Below are positions 7,740-16,404 of a stretch of 64,000 bases of DNA, piece by piece. The position numbers and the translations under genes are program-made. The DNA is from Cognatundibacterium griseum (GTDB lineage Bacteria; Pseudomonadota; Gammaproteobacteria; Burkholderiales; Burkholderiaceae_D), in NCBI RefSeq assembly GCF_014284195.1, contig NZ_JACOGC010000002.1:744001-808000 (forward strand), given 5' to 3'. The first letter of the stretch is position 1; each line of letters starts with the position of its first letter. The notes under the pieces were generated by a model, which saw only the letters and a program-made list of their open reading frames with translations, made no database searches and had not been told where the DNA came from.

Positions 7740-8123
7740 TTAATTAATTCTGTGAGGGGCAAGCGGTTGCTGCCAGCTGTGCAAAATATTCTGAATTTGC
7801 TCAAAATCGGTGGACTTATCCAGAAAATCATCGGCACCTGCGCGGAGTGCGTGAAGGCGGTTATCTTCGGTCGAGTGATTGGTCAGAATCACAATTTTGA
7901 TTTCAGGTTTGTGTTGCTTGATTTCTTTTAATAACTGCAGGCCATTACCCGTTCCCAGTTGCAGATCAAGAATGATGGCGTCGGTCTTGCTGTTAATGAC
8001 TCCGTTGTAAGCGCTGTCGACATCTCCGGATACACCGACGACATGCATCCCCGGGATTTCTTCCACGAAACGGATGAGGCGGTTCTGAATCAGGACAGAA
8101 TCTTCGACAATATATAAATTCAT
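7740..8123 (-). CDS. Receiver-only response regulator (CheY-like, no output domain)
   Basis: About 127 residues comprising one receiver domain: an N-terminal acidic pair (IVEDS), the phosphorylation aspartate in IILDLQLG, the conserved Thr/Ser (ILTNHS) and the switch lysine (FLDKS). There is no DNA-binding or enzymatic output domain, so it should act by protein contact or as a phosphate sink. I use the ATG at 8123; an in-frame TTG seven codons upstream is possible, and neither has a strong ribosome site. It is the first gene of a likely two-gene operon with the FNR-like regulator. An FNR box (8184–8197) is centred 67 bases before the ATG, suggesting control by an FNR-type protein. No histidine kinase is adjacent. 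Confidence 0.87.
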   Translation of the reverse strand: MNLYIVEDSVLIQNRLIRFVEEIPGMHVVGVSGDVDSAYNGVINSKTDAIILDLQLGTGNGLQLLKEIKQHKPEIKIVILTNHSTEDNRLHALRAGADDFLDKSTDFEQIQNILHSWQQPLAPHRIN

Positions 8124-8183
8124 AATGCGCTTGACGTAGGACAATGCTTTGTTTGCTTGTGTCCATTATTGCGGATTGGCGCT

Positions 8184-8197
8184 TTGATTTATATCAG
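8184..8197 (-). promoter_or_regulatory. FNR box upstream of the receiver/FNR-like operon
   Basis: TTGATTTATATCAG matches the FNR consensus TTGAT-N4-ATCAA at nine of ten defined positions. Its centre is about 67 bases before the ATG of the receiver gene, so it would sit near −41.5 if transcription starts about 25 bases before the ATG. That is the usual class II activation position. The start site is not known. Confidence 0.55.
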
Positions 8198-8295
8198 GCG
8201 ATGCTGATTTGCCTTGTCGGATTTGTGGAGGGGAGGTTAAGAATATTCCTACAGGCTTCCAGGCGAGCAGGCAGGATGCGGGAGAGGGTGTAACT

Positions 8296-8937
8296 TCAGG
8301 AACCGTTGTTTATTAAGTGATGCGCCACGGCATATTGCACCAGGTCTGACAGATTCGTCATATTCATTTTCTGGAGAATCCGCATTTTATGGGTGCTGAC
8401 GGTTTTAACGCTTAAATGTAAAAAATCGCCGATTTCTGTAATCGACTTTCCCTTGACCAGATGACTGAAAACCTCAAACTCACGGTCTGAAAGTGCAGTA
8501 TGCGGCAGGTTGTCATCCGCGGGCATGACATTCATCGCCAGTTGTTCTGCCACTTCGATGCTGATGTAGGGGCGGCCGGAAGCCACTTTACGCAAGGCGG
8601 TCAGCAACTGGGTGCCTGCGCTTTCTTTGGTCAGATAACCTCTGGCGCCAGCCCTGATGGCTCTGACAGCGTACTGCTCCTCTTCGTGCATGGTCAGTAT
8701 CAGGATCGGGAGCTTGGGCGATTCGTCCTTGATTTGCCGGATCAGGTCGACCCCGCTTCTGCCTGGCATCGACAGATCCATGAGCAGTACGTCGAATTCC
8801 ATGGTGCGTACTTTTTCCAGTGTGTCGAATCCGTCCACTGCTTCACCGACGACCTGCACATCTTCAATGCCATCCAGAATGCGCTTGAGTCCCTCGCGCA
8901 TAATTGTGTGGTCGTCTGCAATCAAAATACGGATCAT
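8296..8937 (-). CDS. NarL/FixJ-type response regulator (receiver plus LuxR-type HTH)
   Basis: The 213-residue protein has an N-terminal receiver (acidic DD at 8–9, phospho-Asp in VLLMDLSMPG, switch lysine in YLTKESAG). A C-terminal LuxR-type helix-turn-helix follows (ALSDREFEVFSHLVKG… and LSVKTVSTHKMRIL). This is the standard NarL/UhpA/FixJ layout: phosphorylation promotes dimerisation and DNA binding. No sensor kinase gene is next to it, so its kinase must be encoded elsewhere. It lies between the receiver/FNR-like operon and a universal stress gene, all on the minus strand, which suggests an oxygen- or stress-linked role, by inference only. Confidence 0.9.
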   Translation of the reverse strand: MIRILIADDHTIMREGLKRILDGIEDVQVVGEAVDGFDTLEKVRTMEFDVLLMDLSMPGRSGVDLIRQIKDESPKLPILILTMHEEEQYAVRAIRAGARGYLTKESAGTQLLTALRKVASGRPYISIEVAEQLAMNVMPADDNLPHTALSDREFEVFSHLVKGKSITEIGDFLHLSVKTVSTHKMRILQKMNMTNLSDLVQYAVAHHLINNGS

Positions 8938-9041
8938 TCAATACATTCAGGGTAAAGGTTGCACATGGAAAGCACGCTCCCGGCTATTGTACTGTAGAAG
9001 CCATCCTGATGTGGCACTGCACGATGAGGAACCTGCAGTCC

Positions 9042-9497
9042 TCAGCGCTGTTTTTTCCTGTGCACTAATACGGGAATGTTGCAAAGCGATAAAACCTTGG
9101 TGGTTGTGCTGCCGAGCAAAAGCTGACCGACGCCGCTCCGGCCATGCGAGCCGATGAAAATCAGATCGCAGCCATATTGCTGCGCTGTATGAATAATTTC
9201 CTTTGCCGGAGAATCATTGAACTGAATCACGCTCTCAAATTCCACACCGGCTTGCTTTGCCGCATCGCGGGCAGGTTGCAGGTAGGATTCGGCAAGCGTA
9301 CGCATGGCAGATTGATATTCTTCTTCGGTTGGCGTATTAGGAGGGATGATGTCGATATAGATCGGATACTGATAATTACTCGCTACAAATAAGGCGATCA
9401 CTTTTGCATTGAGCTGTTTGGCGAAATCGATTCCTGCCTGAACACTGGCGTTGGCCAGTTCGGAGCCATCTGTTGGCATCAAAATTTTGCTGTACAT
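9042..9497 (-). CDS. Universal stress protein (single UspA domain)
   Basis: The 151-residue protein is a single USP domain. It opens with YSKILMPTDGSELA and ends with the ATP-binding pattern GSHGRSGVGQLLLGSTT before the final IPVLV strand, so it is of the nucleotide-binding class. It is expected to be cytoplasmic. The promoter region carries an FNR-box match (9562–9575) centred about 71 bases before the ATG. That is nearly the same spacing as at the neighbouring receiver/FNR-like operon, so oxygen-linked control is likely. Confidence 0.92.
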   Translation of the reverse strand: MYSKILMPTDGSELANASVQAGIDFAKQLNAKVIALFVASNYQYPIYIDIIPPNTPTEEEYQSAMRTLAESYLQPARDAAKQAGVEFESVIQFNDSPAKEIIHTAQQYGCDLIFIGSHGRSGVGQLLLGSTTTKVLSLCNIPVLVHRKKQR

Positions 9498-9561
9498 TTT
9501 CTCTCCAGATCTGGGGTGGTGTTAAACAGATTCTATCTTGTATCTTCGATGCAGACAGAGC

Positions 9562-9575
9562 TTGATGCTGAACAA
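9562..9575 (-). promoter_or_regulatory. FNR box upstream of the single-domain UspA gene
   Basis: TTGATGCTGAACAA matches TTGAT-N4-ATCAA at nine of ten defined positions (one T to A change). It lies between the convergent-facing ycaQ-like stop and the usp start, 65 bases before the usp ATG, with its centre about 71 bases away. No transcription start is known. Confidence 0.5.
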
Positions 9576-9642
9576 GTTTATGGCGAAATATCCGGTTTGC
9601 AAAGATGGTATCGCTGTACGGTTATCGGAAAACAAGGGGGTA

Positions 9643-10863
9643 TCAGAACGCCAGCATCCGTCTGACAAAGGGAGTAATATCCGCAGGACTGAAACGAACA
9701 TCTGTGCATGCATGCCAGACAGCGAATTCACGGATGACTTTCATCAGGTCAGCCGCCAATGCGTCACTGATGCGGACATCGACTTCCAGAAACAGGGATT
9801 TGATTTCCATGATCTGTTGCTTGCGGTGCGCTTTGGCATCGATTCTTGCAACCAGTTTGCCATTACGCAGGATAGGCAGGCAAAAGTAGCCATATTGCCG
9901 TTTGGCTGCGGGGGTGTAGCATTCCAGCCGGTATTCAAATCTGAATAAGTCTGCTGCGCGTTTTCTGTCCCATACCACCGGATCAAAAGGTGATAAAATT
10001 CTTGTGCTGTTTGCTTTCAGTGCCTTATCTGCGGCGAGCTCCAGTTGCTCTAGATGATCGGGGTGCACGTATGCTGGCTGATCCCATGAGTCCACCTTGA
10101 TTTTTACGAGCAAACCTTGTCTGCAAAGCTGATCGGGATGATTGTCCGGGCTGATACTTTTCAGCCGGAAGTAGTCTTTGATCCAGCTTGCTTTCGCTAC
10201 GCCGAGTGCTTTGACCGACAACAGGATTTTGTTTTTCTCTGCATCGTGCCGGGTTGGCAGGTGAATTTCGTCATTCCATGCCGGATGCACACGCTCACGC
10301 AAATCATAGACACGTTGAAAGCCGCGTCGTTGGGCAACCATGAGCTGCCCAGTGGTAAACAGCACTTCCAATGAACGTTTTTCGGGTTTCCACTCCCACC
10401 AGCCGCCGGCTTTTCCGTCCTGTCGTTCAAAATCGACAGAGCGCACCGGACCATTTTGGCTGATGAAGTCGCGCAGATGGATAATTTCCTGCTGATGTTC
10501 CTGTTGCCACCGGTGATTGAATTTCCAGCCCATCCCATCAGGAGAAATCATCTGATGTCGGTACAAGCCATAGTTTTCAATCGGCAGAAAGCAGGCTTCG
10601 TGTGACCAGTATTCAAAGAGCTTTTTTTCCGCCAGCAGTTCATCGAGCCAGACTGCCGGATAAGCACCGAGTCTGCTCCACAGAACCAGGTAAGGGCTTC
10701 TGGCGACTACGCTGATGGTATCAATCTGAAGCGCAGACATGCGGCGTATACATTCCAGCACGTCGTCCTTCGTCGGCTGCCGGCGCGGATTTTTCAGTAA
10801 GCCCTGAGCACTCAGATGCAGTGCTCTGGCCGAGTCAAGGCTGATCTGGTACGAGCTGGGCAT
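9643..10863 (-). CDS. ycaQ: YcaQ/AlkX-type DNA glycosylase (winged-helix protein)
   Basis: The 406-residue protein matches the YcaQ (AlkX) family in length and along its whole sequence. Features include the QID motif in MSALQIDTISVVARSPYL (the Q-Φ-D catalytic motif of this HTH_42 family), EYWSHEACF, the GGWWEWKP segment, LSPFDPVVWDRKR and the LECYTPAAKRQYGYF stretch. Family members remove bulky N7-alkylguanine adducts and unhook interstrand crosslinks. The ATG at 10863 is chosen because MPSSYQISLDSARALHL aligns with the E. coli N-terminus and GAGGAAGG lies upstream. A GTG 66 bases earlier would add an unrelated tail. It follows trpS on the same strand with an 87-base gap. Confidence 0.88.
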   Translation of the reverse strand: MPSSYQISLDSARALHLSAQGLLKNPRRQPTKDDVLECIRRMSALQIDTISVVARSPYLVLWSRLGAYPAVWLDELLAEKKLFEYWSHEACFLPIENYGLYRHQMISPDGMGWKFNHRWQQEHQQEIIHLRDFISQNGPVRSVDFERQDGKAGGWWEWKPEKRSLEVLFTTGQLMVAQRRGFQRVYDLRERVHPAWNDEIHLPTRHDAEKNKILLSVKALGVAKASWIKDYFRLKSISPDNHPDQLCRQGLLVKIKVDSWDQPAYVHPDHLEQLELAADKALKANSTRILSPFDPVVWDRKRAADLFRFEYRLECYTPAAKRQYGYFCLPILRNGKLVARIDAKAHRKQQIMEIKSLFLEVDVRISDALAADLMKVIREFAVWHACTDVRFSPADITPFVRRMLAF

Positions 10864-10950
10864 GAGTGCAGGCGCCTTCCTCAAATAATCTGGATGCGGT
10901 GATCTCTGTTGAGAAGAATGGTGCTGCACCGCATTGTTTTGCTGTCGTAC

Positions 10951-11973
10951 TCAGAAATGCTTCAGGCCAATAGCAGTCTTGACTTCGTCCGTGGTCTGGG
11001 CGGCGATTTCCCTTGCCTTGCGCGTGCCTTCTTTAAGCATTTGCAGTACCTGGCCACGGTCTTTCGCATATTCTTCACGGCGTTCCCGGATCGGAGCCAG
11101 CAAATCCTGCAAAATACCTTCGAGGCGTGCTTTTACGACACTGTCCCCGAGACCGCCGCGGACATAATGGTCTTTCATTGCTTGCAGGCCGGCTTTGTCC
11201 TCATCAAAAGCATCCAGGTAAATAAACGCGACATTACCCTCCAGATGGCCTGGATCATTCACGCGCAGATGCAAAGGATCGGTATAAACATTACGCACAG
11301 CCGCTTTGATTTCTGCTGGAGAGGCACCCAGATTAATGGTGTTGCCCAGAGATTTGCTCATCTTGGCTTTGCCATCAATACCGGGTAACCGGCCAATTTC
11401 CGGCACCAGTGCCTGGCATTCCACCAGGATATCTTTATTGGCTAAACGGTTAAAGCGCCGGACGATTTCATTTGTTTGCTCAATCATTGGAATCTGGTCT
11501 TCGCCAACAGGAACCAGTGTGGCTTTGAATGCGGTAATGTCTGCCGCCTGGCTGACCGGATAAGTCAGGAATCCGGCCGGAATATCCCGTTCAAAATTGC
11601 GCAGGATGATCTCTTGTTTGATCGTCGGATTGCGTTCCAGTCGTGCGACAGAAACCAGATTCAGGTAGTAAAACGTGAGTTCGGTTAATTCGGGAATCTG
11701 CGATTGGATAAAAATAGTGGATTTTGCAGGATCAATTCCAACAGCCAGATAATCCAGTGCGACTTCCAGGACATTGTTATGCACTTTGGCCGGATCATCC
11801 ATGTTGTCTGTCAGGGCCTGGGCATCTGCCAGCATGATGTATTGTTCGTATTGATGCTGATATTTGACGCGATTGCGCAGGCTTCCGACGAAATGTCCGA
11901 GATGCAGCGGACCGGTAGGACGGTCGCCCGTCAGGATAAGATGATTTTTATGGTCATTCGTACTTGCTTGCAT
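10951..11973 (-). CDS. trpS: Tryptophanyl-tRNA synthetase
   Basis: This 340-residue class Ic synthetase charges tRNA-Trp. The HIGH-type motif appears in [13 protein letters not shown] (about 20–32), the second signature is AKMSKSLGN (about 204–212), and the intervening fold includes the [14 protein letters not shown] segment. Its length is normal for bacterial TrpS. It is transcribed divergently from hemC. A terminator-like hairpin with seven T's lies about 22 bases before the ATG in its own leader, which may indicate attenuation. Confidence 0.96.
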   Translation of the reverse strand: MQASTNDHKNHLILTGDRPTGPLHLGHFVGSLRNRVKYQHQYEQYIMLADAQALTDNMDDPAKVHNNVLEVALDYLAVGIDPAKSTIFIQSQIPELTELTFYYLNLVSVARLERNPTIKQEIILRNFERDIPAGFLTYPVSQAADITAFKATLVPVGEDQIPMIEQTNEIVRRFNRLANKDILVECQALVPEIGRLPGIDGKAKMSKSLGNTINLGASPAEIKAAVRNVYTDPLHLRVNDPGHLEGNVAFIYLDAFDEDKAGLQAMKDHYVRGGLGDSVVKARLEGILQDLLAPIRERREEYAKDRGQVLQMLKEGTRKAREIAAQTTDEVKTAIGLKHF

Positions 11974-11995
11974 AGGAAATCCGTTCTCGGTGCGT

Positions 11996-12021
11996 AAAAA
12001 AAGCCGCTCATTGATGGCGGC
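11996..12021 (-). terminator. Terminator-like hairpin in the trpS leader
   Basis: Read on the minus strand this is GCCGC, a nine-base loop, GCGGC, then seven T's, ending about 22 bases before the trpS ATG. No minus-strand gene lies directly upstream (hemC is divergent), so it is in the trpS 5' leader rather than at the end of another gene. The stem is short (5 bp, all G/C). Confidence 0.45.
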
Positions 12022-12222
12022 ATTTTGGAAAAATTGCTTCTTGTCAGGACAGTATGATGCCGCCAGAGCAGATTATGTGTCAAGTTTGTGGATGTGCATC
12101 AAAATACGATCAGTTTCCCTGGTTTCGCTGGCAGCGGAATAGAGGTTGGGTGGTAAAATTCGCAGCAATTATTCTGGCCGGCCTGTATGTCGGCCTCCGA
12201 TCAAGTAACAGGTAATCTGATA

Positions 12223-13164
12223 GTGACTACTCCTGAAAAATTAATTATCGCTTCCCGCGAAAGCCGTCTGGCGATGTGGCAGGCTGAATATGTGCGCGAT
12301 CAACTGACGGCCCTCTATCCGTCCTGCGACATTCAAATCCTCGGTATGACGACGCGTGGTGATCAGATACTGGATCGTGCCTTGTCCAAAGTCGGTGGCA
12401 AGGGTTTGTTTGTGAAAGAGCTGGAAGTCGCCATGCTGGAAGGACAGGCGGATCTCGCCGTCCATTCCCTCAAGGATGTGCCGATGGATCTGCCGGAAGG
12501 ATTTGCTTTGGCAGCCGTGCTTGAACGCGAGGATCCGCGCGATGCTTTCGTTTCAAATCAGTTCTCTTCCTTAGATGAATTGCCTGCCGGAGCAGTAGTC
12601 GGCACCAGTAGTCTGCGCCGGCAGGCCTTAATTTCAGCCCGTTTTCCGCATTTGCAGATTCGCCCGTTACGCGGCAATCTGGATACCCGGCTGCGCAAGC
12701 TGGATGATGGTGACTACGCGGCGATCATTCTGGCCGCGGCCGGGTTGAAACGTCTGGGGTTACCGGAGCGCATACGGAGCTTTCTGTCACCTGAACAAAG
12801 TCTGCCTGCTGCAGGACAAGGAGCAATGGCGATTGAAATATCTGCCCATCGTGCTGATTTGATGTCATGGCTGGCGCCATTGAATCATCTGCCAACCGCG
12901 CAGGCAGTCAGTGCCGAGCGCAGTGTTTCCCGGGCTTTTGGCGGTAGTTGTCAGATTCCACTTGCTGCCTATGCGACCGTCAGTGGATCGCAGATGCATT
13001 TGCGTGGAATGGTTGCGACACCGGATGGGGGGCGGATTGCGCAGGCTGAAATGCATGGTCTGGCGGAGCAATTTGAAGCGCTGGGTGCGCAGCTGGCAGA
13101 TGCTTTATCTGCGCAGGACGCAGCCGGTATTCTTGCAGTTTGTAAAGCGCAGATCACAGAGTGA
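12223..13164 (+). CDS. hemC: Hydroxymethylbilane synthase (porphobilinogen deaminase)
   Basis: HemC condenses four porphobilinogen molecules into hydroxymethylbilane in the cytoplasm. The 313-residue product shows [14 protein letters not shown] at the start, the substrate-binding GTSSLRRQA and LRGNLDTRL motifs, AAAGLKRLG, and the GGSCQIPLA segment. The cysteine in that last segment carries the dipyrromethane cofactor. I prefer the GTG at 12223 because it gives the family-typical beginning ([13 protein letters not shown]) and has AACAGG about ten bases upstream. An in-frame ATG at 12187 would add 12 residues. hemD follows after ten bases, so this is the first gene of a hemCDXY operon. Confidence 0.96.
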   Translation: MTTPEKLIIASRESRLAMWQAEYVRDQLTALYPSCDIQILGMTTRGDQILDRALSKVGGKGLFVKELEVAMLEGQADLAVHSLKDVPMDLPEGFALAAVLEREDPRDAFVSNQFSSLDELPAGAVVGTSSLRRQALISARFPHLQIRPLRGNLDTRLRKLDDGDYAAIILAAAGLKRLGLPERIRSFLSPEQSLPAAGQGAMAIEISAHRADLMSWLAPLNHLPTAQAVSAERSVSRAFGGSCQIPLAAYATVSGSQMHLRGMVATPDGGRIAQAEMHGLAEQFEALGAQLADALSAQDAAGILAVCKAQITE

Positions 13165-13174
13165 CTGGCCAGGG

Positions 13175-13948
13175 ATGTCTTACCGGCCAGTGATTATTAC
13201 CCGCCCCCGGATTCAGGCACTTGAGTTTGCGGAAAAATTGAAACGCTTGCAAAGACAGGCAGTCATCTTTCCATTACTCGATATCAGTCCACTAACCGAT
13301 CAGTCGGAAATTATCAGAATTGCGGGCTTGCTGACGGACTTCGACCTGGTTGCTTTCGTCAGTCCGAATGCCATTGATGGTTTCTTTCCACATGTTGCTG
13401 CTTGGCCTGCTGGGCTTCCGATTGCTGTTGTGGGGGAAGGGAGCTGCAGGGCATTGGAGAAGCATGGTCTGAATCATCAAAATGCTGATATTCGCAAGCC
13501 GGGTAATTCAGACCGGACAGACTCTGAAGCCCTGATGGCAGAAATGGACACGACTTCGCTGGCTGGGCAGAAAGTGCTCGTGGTTCGTGGCAGCCGGGGG
13601 CGCGAATTCCTGGCTGATGCGTTCCGCAACCACGGGGCCGATGTGGTTCAGCTGGTGGCATATTCCAGCTCGGAGCCGGAATTCACCATTCAATGCGCAG
13701 ACCAGTTACGACATTTGCTGAATATGGATAGCGACTGGGTAATAACCAGTTCGGAAGCCGTACGAACCCTGATGCGATGGACGGAAAAATTAGATTACGG
13801 AAAATATGTATCAAAAATGCAACATCAAAATCTGATTGTTTCTCATGCCCGCATTGCGGAAACTGCGACGGCGCTTGGTTTTCGCAACATTACTTTAACA
13901 GGTACCGGCGACGAAAATGTGCTTGTCGCGTTACAATCACGCGTATGA
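13175..13948 (+). CDS. hemD: Uroporphyrinogen-III synthase
   Basis: The 257-residue protein starts SYRPVIITRPRIQALEFAEKL, the usual HemD opening, and contains VAFVSPNAIDGFF, a VVGEGSCRAL segment, the VLVVRGSRGREFLAD motif and the late WVITSSEAVRTL segment. HemD closes and inverts ring D of hydroxymethylbilane to give uroporphyrinogen III. Sequence conservation is always weak in this family, so position between hemC and hemX is strong supporting evidence. The ATG at 13175 comes ten bases after the hemC stop. Its stop overlaps the hemX start as ATGA. Confidence 0.93.
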   Translation: MSYRPVIITRPRIQALEFAEKLKRLQRQAVIFPLLDISPLTDQSEIIRIAGLLTDFDLVAFVSPNAIDGFFPHVAAWPAGLPIAVVGEGSCRALEKHGLNHQNADIRKPGNSDRTDSEALMAEMDTTSLAGQKVLVVRGSRGREFLADAFRNHGADVVQLVAYSSSEPEFTIQCADQLRHLLNMDSDWVITSSEAVRTLMRWTEKLDYGKYVSKMQHQNLIVSHARIAETATALGFRNITLTGTGDENVLVALQSRV

Positions 13949-15108
13949 ACGAACAGCCTATCAATTCAGGGAGTGATTCCTTGTCTCAACAAAACGAACC
14001 AATCACCGCACCAGCGGCGACGCTTGCGCCAGCCGTTTCCGGCGCGAACCCCAACTGGACTCAGCCGGCCTACCTGATATCTGGCGTGCTCGCAGTTTTG
14101 CTGGCGGCAAACTGGTGGTCTTCGCAAAATCAAATCAGTGCTCTGAGGGAGGAGGTCGCCCGTCGTTTGCTGAGCGCCGATACCAATAGCAGCGAAACGA
14201 AAATACTGGCCAAAAATGTTCAGGATACAACGAAGGAAATTCAGGCAAAAGTAATTTTGCTGGAGGGAAAGCAATCAGAGGCACAGAGTCAGCAATTAGC
14301 GCTGGAGCAGTTGTATCAGGATTTGTCCAAGAATCGTGACGAATGGGCGCTGGCGGAGGTCGAGCAGGTTTTATCTACTGCCAGCCAGCAATTGCAATTG
14401 GCAGGCAATGTACAGGGGGCGTTGATTGCCTTGCAAAATGCGGATAATCGCTTAGCTAAGTCTGAGAAGCCGCAATTTATCCATATCAGACGCGCTATTG
14501 CAAAAGATATTGAGCGCTTGAAGTCTTTGCCTGCGCTGGATTTGCCGGGGCTGGCCTTGCGTCTGGATAGCGTCATCGCTCAGATTGATCATATTCCTTT
14601 ATGGTCTGATGAAAAGTCTGTGGTTACCGCAGTGGCGCCGAAAGCGCCATTGCGGGTATTGTCCAAATCAGCGGCTAGTACCAGGCAGGATAACAAAAAA
14701 GCGGTTGCGGAAACCGACGATGTCAGCTGGTCTGTGCGAGCGCAGGATGTGTGGCAAAGTTTTTCAAGTGAAATGTGGGGCGAGGTCCGGCAATTGATCC
14801 GCATCCGGAATGTCGAGACGCCTGATGCACTGTTGCTTGCTCCGAACCAGGCCTATTTTGCTCGGGAAAATCTGAAGTTGCGGTTGTTGAATGCGCGGTT
14901 AGCCCTGCTTTCCAGAAATGAAGGTATTTTCCGTAATGATCTGGTCACAGCGCAGGATGCGATCAGCAAATATTTTGACACCCGCGCCAAGCAGACTCAG
15001 ACGGTACAGGCATTGCTGCGCCAGGTGCAGGGCAGTAATTTGTCTATTGAAATGCCGACTTTGTCGGAAAGCCTCAATGCTGTGCGTAACTATAAAGTGA
15101 AGCCCTGA
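13945..15108 (+). CDS. hemX: HemX-like membrane protein of the heme operon
   Basis: The 387-residue protein has a polar, Gln/Pro/Ala-rich cytoplasmic tail, one membrane segment (about 44–61, YLISGVLAVLLAANWW), then a long region rich in predicted coiled coil and helices. That is the HemX (COG2959) layout. HemX is annotated in enterobacteria as a putative uroporphyrinogen-III C-methyltransferase, but this type lacks the catalytic methyltransferase fold and its biochemical role is not settled. The ATG overlaps the hemD stop by four bases, indicating translational coupling. hemY starts one base after its stop. Confidence 0.9.
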   Translation: MNEQPINSGSDSLSQQNEPITAPAATLAPAVSGANPNWTQPAYLISGVLAVLLAANWWSSQNQISALREEVARRLLSADTNSSETKILAKNVQDTTKEIQAKVILLEGKQSEAQSQQLALEQLYQDLSKNRDEWALAEVEQVLSTASQQLQLAGNVQGALIALQNADNRLAKSEKPQFIHIRRAIAKDIERLKSLPALDLPGLALRLDSVIAQIDHIPLWSDEKSVVTAVAPKAPLRVLSKSAASTRQDNKKAVAETDDVSWSVRAQDVWQSFSSEMWGEVRQLIRIRNVETPDALLLAPNQAYFARENLKLRLLNARLALLSRNEGIFRNDLVTAQDAISKYFDTRAKQTQTVQALLRQVQGSNLSIEMPTLSESLNAVRNYKVKP

Positions 15109-15109
15109 T

Positions 15110-16306
15110 ATGCGAATTTTTATCCGGCTTCTGATTCTGTTTTCTCTCGCCGTGGGGCTGGCGATCGGTGCGCGTTTTAATCCCGGTAATGTCGTATTGT
15201 TCTTCCCGCCTTATCGTCTGGATTTGTCGCTGAATTTGTTCCTGTTTTTGTTACTGGTGTTATTTGTTGCCTGTTTTCTGGTGCTTGGGGCCATCAACAG
15301 CGCACGGAAAATGCCGAAAAAAGTCGCTGCATACCGTCATAGCAAGAAAGAACGTGACAGTAATAAAGCATTGCGTGAATCAATCCGCACTCTGTTTGAG
15401 GGACGCTTCGGTTATGCAGAAAAGGCTGCAATCCGTGCCGCGGAATTACCCGAAAACGCCAGTATTGCTGCATTAATTGGTGCGCGCGCTGCGCATCACA
15501 TGGGGCAATTTGAGCGTCGGGATGGCTGGATGAGCGGAATCGAGGCGGATGCTTCACACAAAGTGGCGCGTTTGGTCAGTATGACAGAACTATTAGTTGA
15601 TCAGCATCAGTCAGAAAAGGCGCTGGAGTCCGTTCGTGAACTTCAGGCAAATGGCAGCCGGCACATCCAGGTATTACGATGGGCCCTGAAAGCAAATCAA
15701 CAGGCGAGAAAATGGCAGGAAGTTTTGAAGCTGGTACGCACGCTGGATAAGCACCATGCCTTACATCCCGCATTATCAAGCCGTTTAAAAGAATTATCGT
15801 ATGAAGACCTGCTCAAAGATAGCGCTAATGATGCAGAGTCGGTGCGCCGCACCTGGTATGACATTCCCGCAAGCGACCGGAAATCTGCTTTCGTAGCACA
15901 TCAGGCAGCCCTGGCATTTAACGCCAGAGGATTGTTTGATGAGGCGCGGACGATTGTCGAAAAAGCCTTGCAGGAAGAGTGGGACGAACGTTTGCTGAGA
16001 GATTACCGCGATGCGGCAGCCCCGGAGGGTTCGGCCGCCTTGTTGTCGCAGATCGAAAATTGTGAAAAATGGTCAGTCGAGCACCCGACCGATCCTGAAT
16101 TAGCCCTGACGCTTGGGGTTTTATGTTTGCGTCAGAAATTATGGGGTAAGGCACAGCGTCATATGGAACAGGCATTATCTGATGCCATTTCAGGACGAAC
16201 GGTCAGAGAGTCGAATCTGAAGCTCGCGCAATTACATGAGGCACTTGGTCAGAGTGACGAGGCAGCCTATCACTACCGGCAGTGCGCAATTGCGACCACG
16301 CTGTGA
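15110..16306 (+). CDS. hemY: HemY protein, inner-membrane TPR protein of the heme operon
   Basis: The 398-residue protein has two N-terminal membrane segments (about 5–22 and 42–66) followed by a basic linker and a cytoplasmic or periplasmic TPR-like helical domain to the C-terminus. The family pattern RKMPKKVAAYR, then FEGRFGYAEKAA, is clear. The proteobacterial HemY of the hemCDXY operon is distinct from the Bacillus protoporphyrinogen oxidase of the same name; its function in heme biosynthesis is unresolved. The start is one base after the hemX stop, so the four genes form one tight operon. Confidence 0.92.
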   Translation: MRIFIRLLILFSLAVGLAIGARFNPGNVVLFFPPYRLDLSLNLFLFLLLVLFVACFLVLGAINSARKMPKKVAAYRHSKKERDSNKALRESIRTLFEGRFGYAEKAAIRAAELPENASIAALIGARAAHHMGQFERRDGWMSGIEADASHKVARLVSMTELLVDQHQSEKALESVRELQANGSRHIQVLRWALKANQQARKWQEVLKLVRTLDKHHALHPALSSRLKELSYEDLLKDSANDAESVRRTWYDIPASDRKSAFVAHQAALAFNARGLFDEARTIVEKALQEEWDERLLRDYRDAAAPEGSAALLSQIENCEKWSVEHPTDPELALTLGVLCLRQKLWGKAQRHMEQALSDAISGRTVRESNLKLAQLHEALGQSDEAAYHYRQCAIATTL

Positions 16307-16325
16307 TGCTTCAGCGTTGTGTGCA

Positions 16326-16357
16326 TTGCACCAATTTTGTCTGAAAGCCGATATAAT
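16326..16357 (+). promoter_or_regulatory. Candidate promoter of ppa
   Basis: A perfect −10 hexamer TATAAT (16352–16357) lies 47 bases before the ppa ATG in the gap after hemY. The best −35 match, TTGCAC (16326–16331), is 20 bases upstream, which is longer than ideal, so the −35 assignment is weak. Confidence 0.4.
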
Positions 16358-16404
16358 CCCGAGTGGTGATATAGACTTCCCTGATATTGAAAAGAAAGAC
16401 TGAC

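Noticed and set aside
10864-10929. GTG start giving 22 extra residues on the YcaQ-type protein
   Set aside because: The extra sequence does not resemble the family, and the internal ATG has GAGGAAGG upstream.
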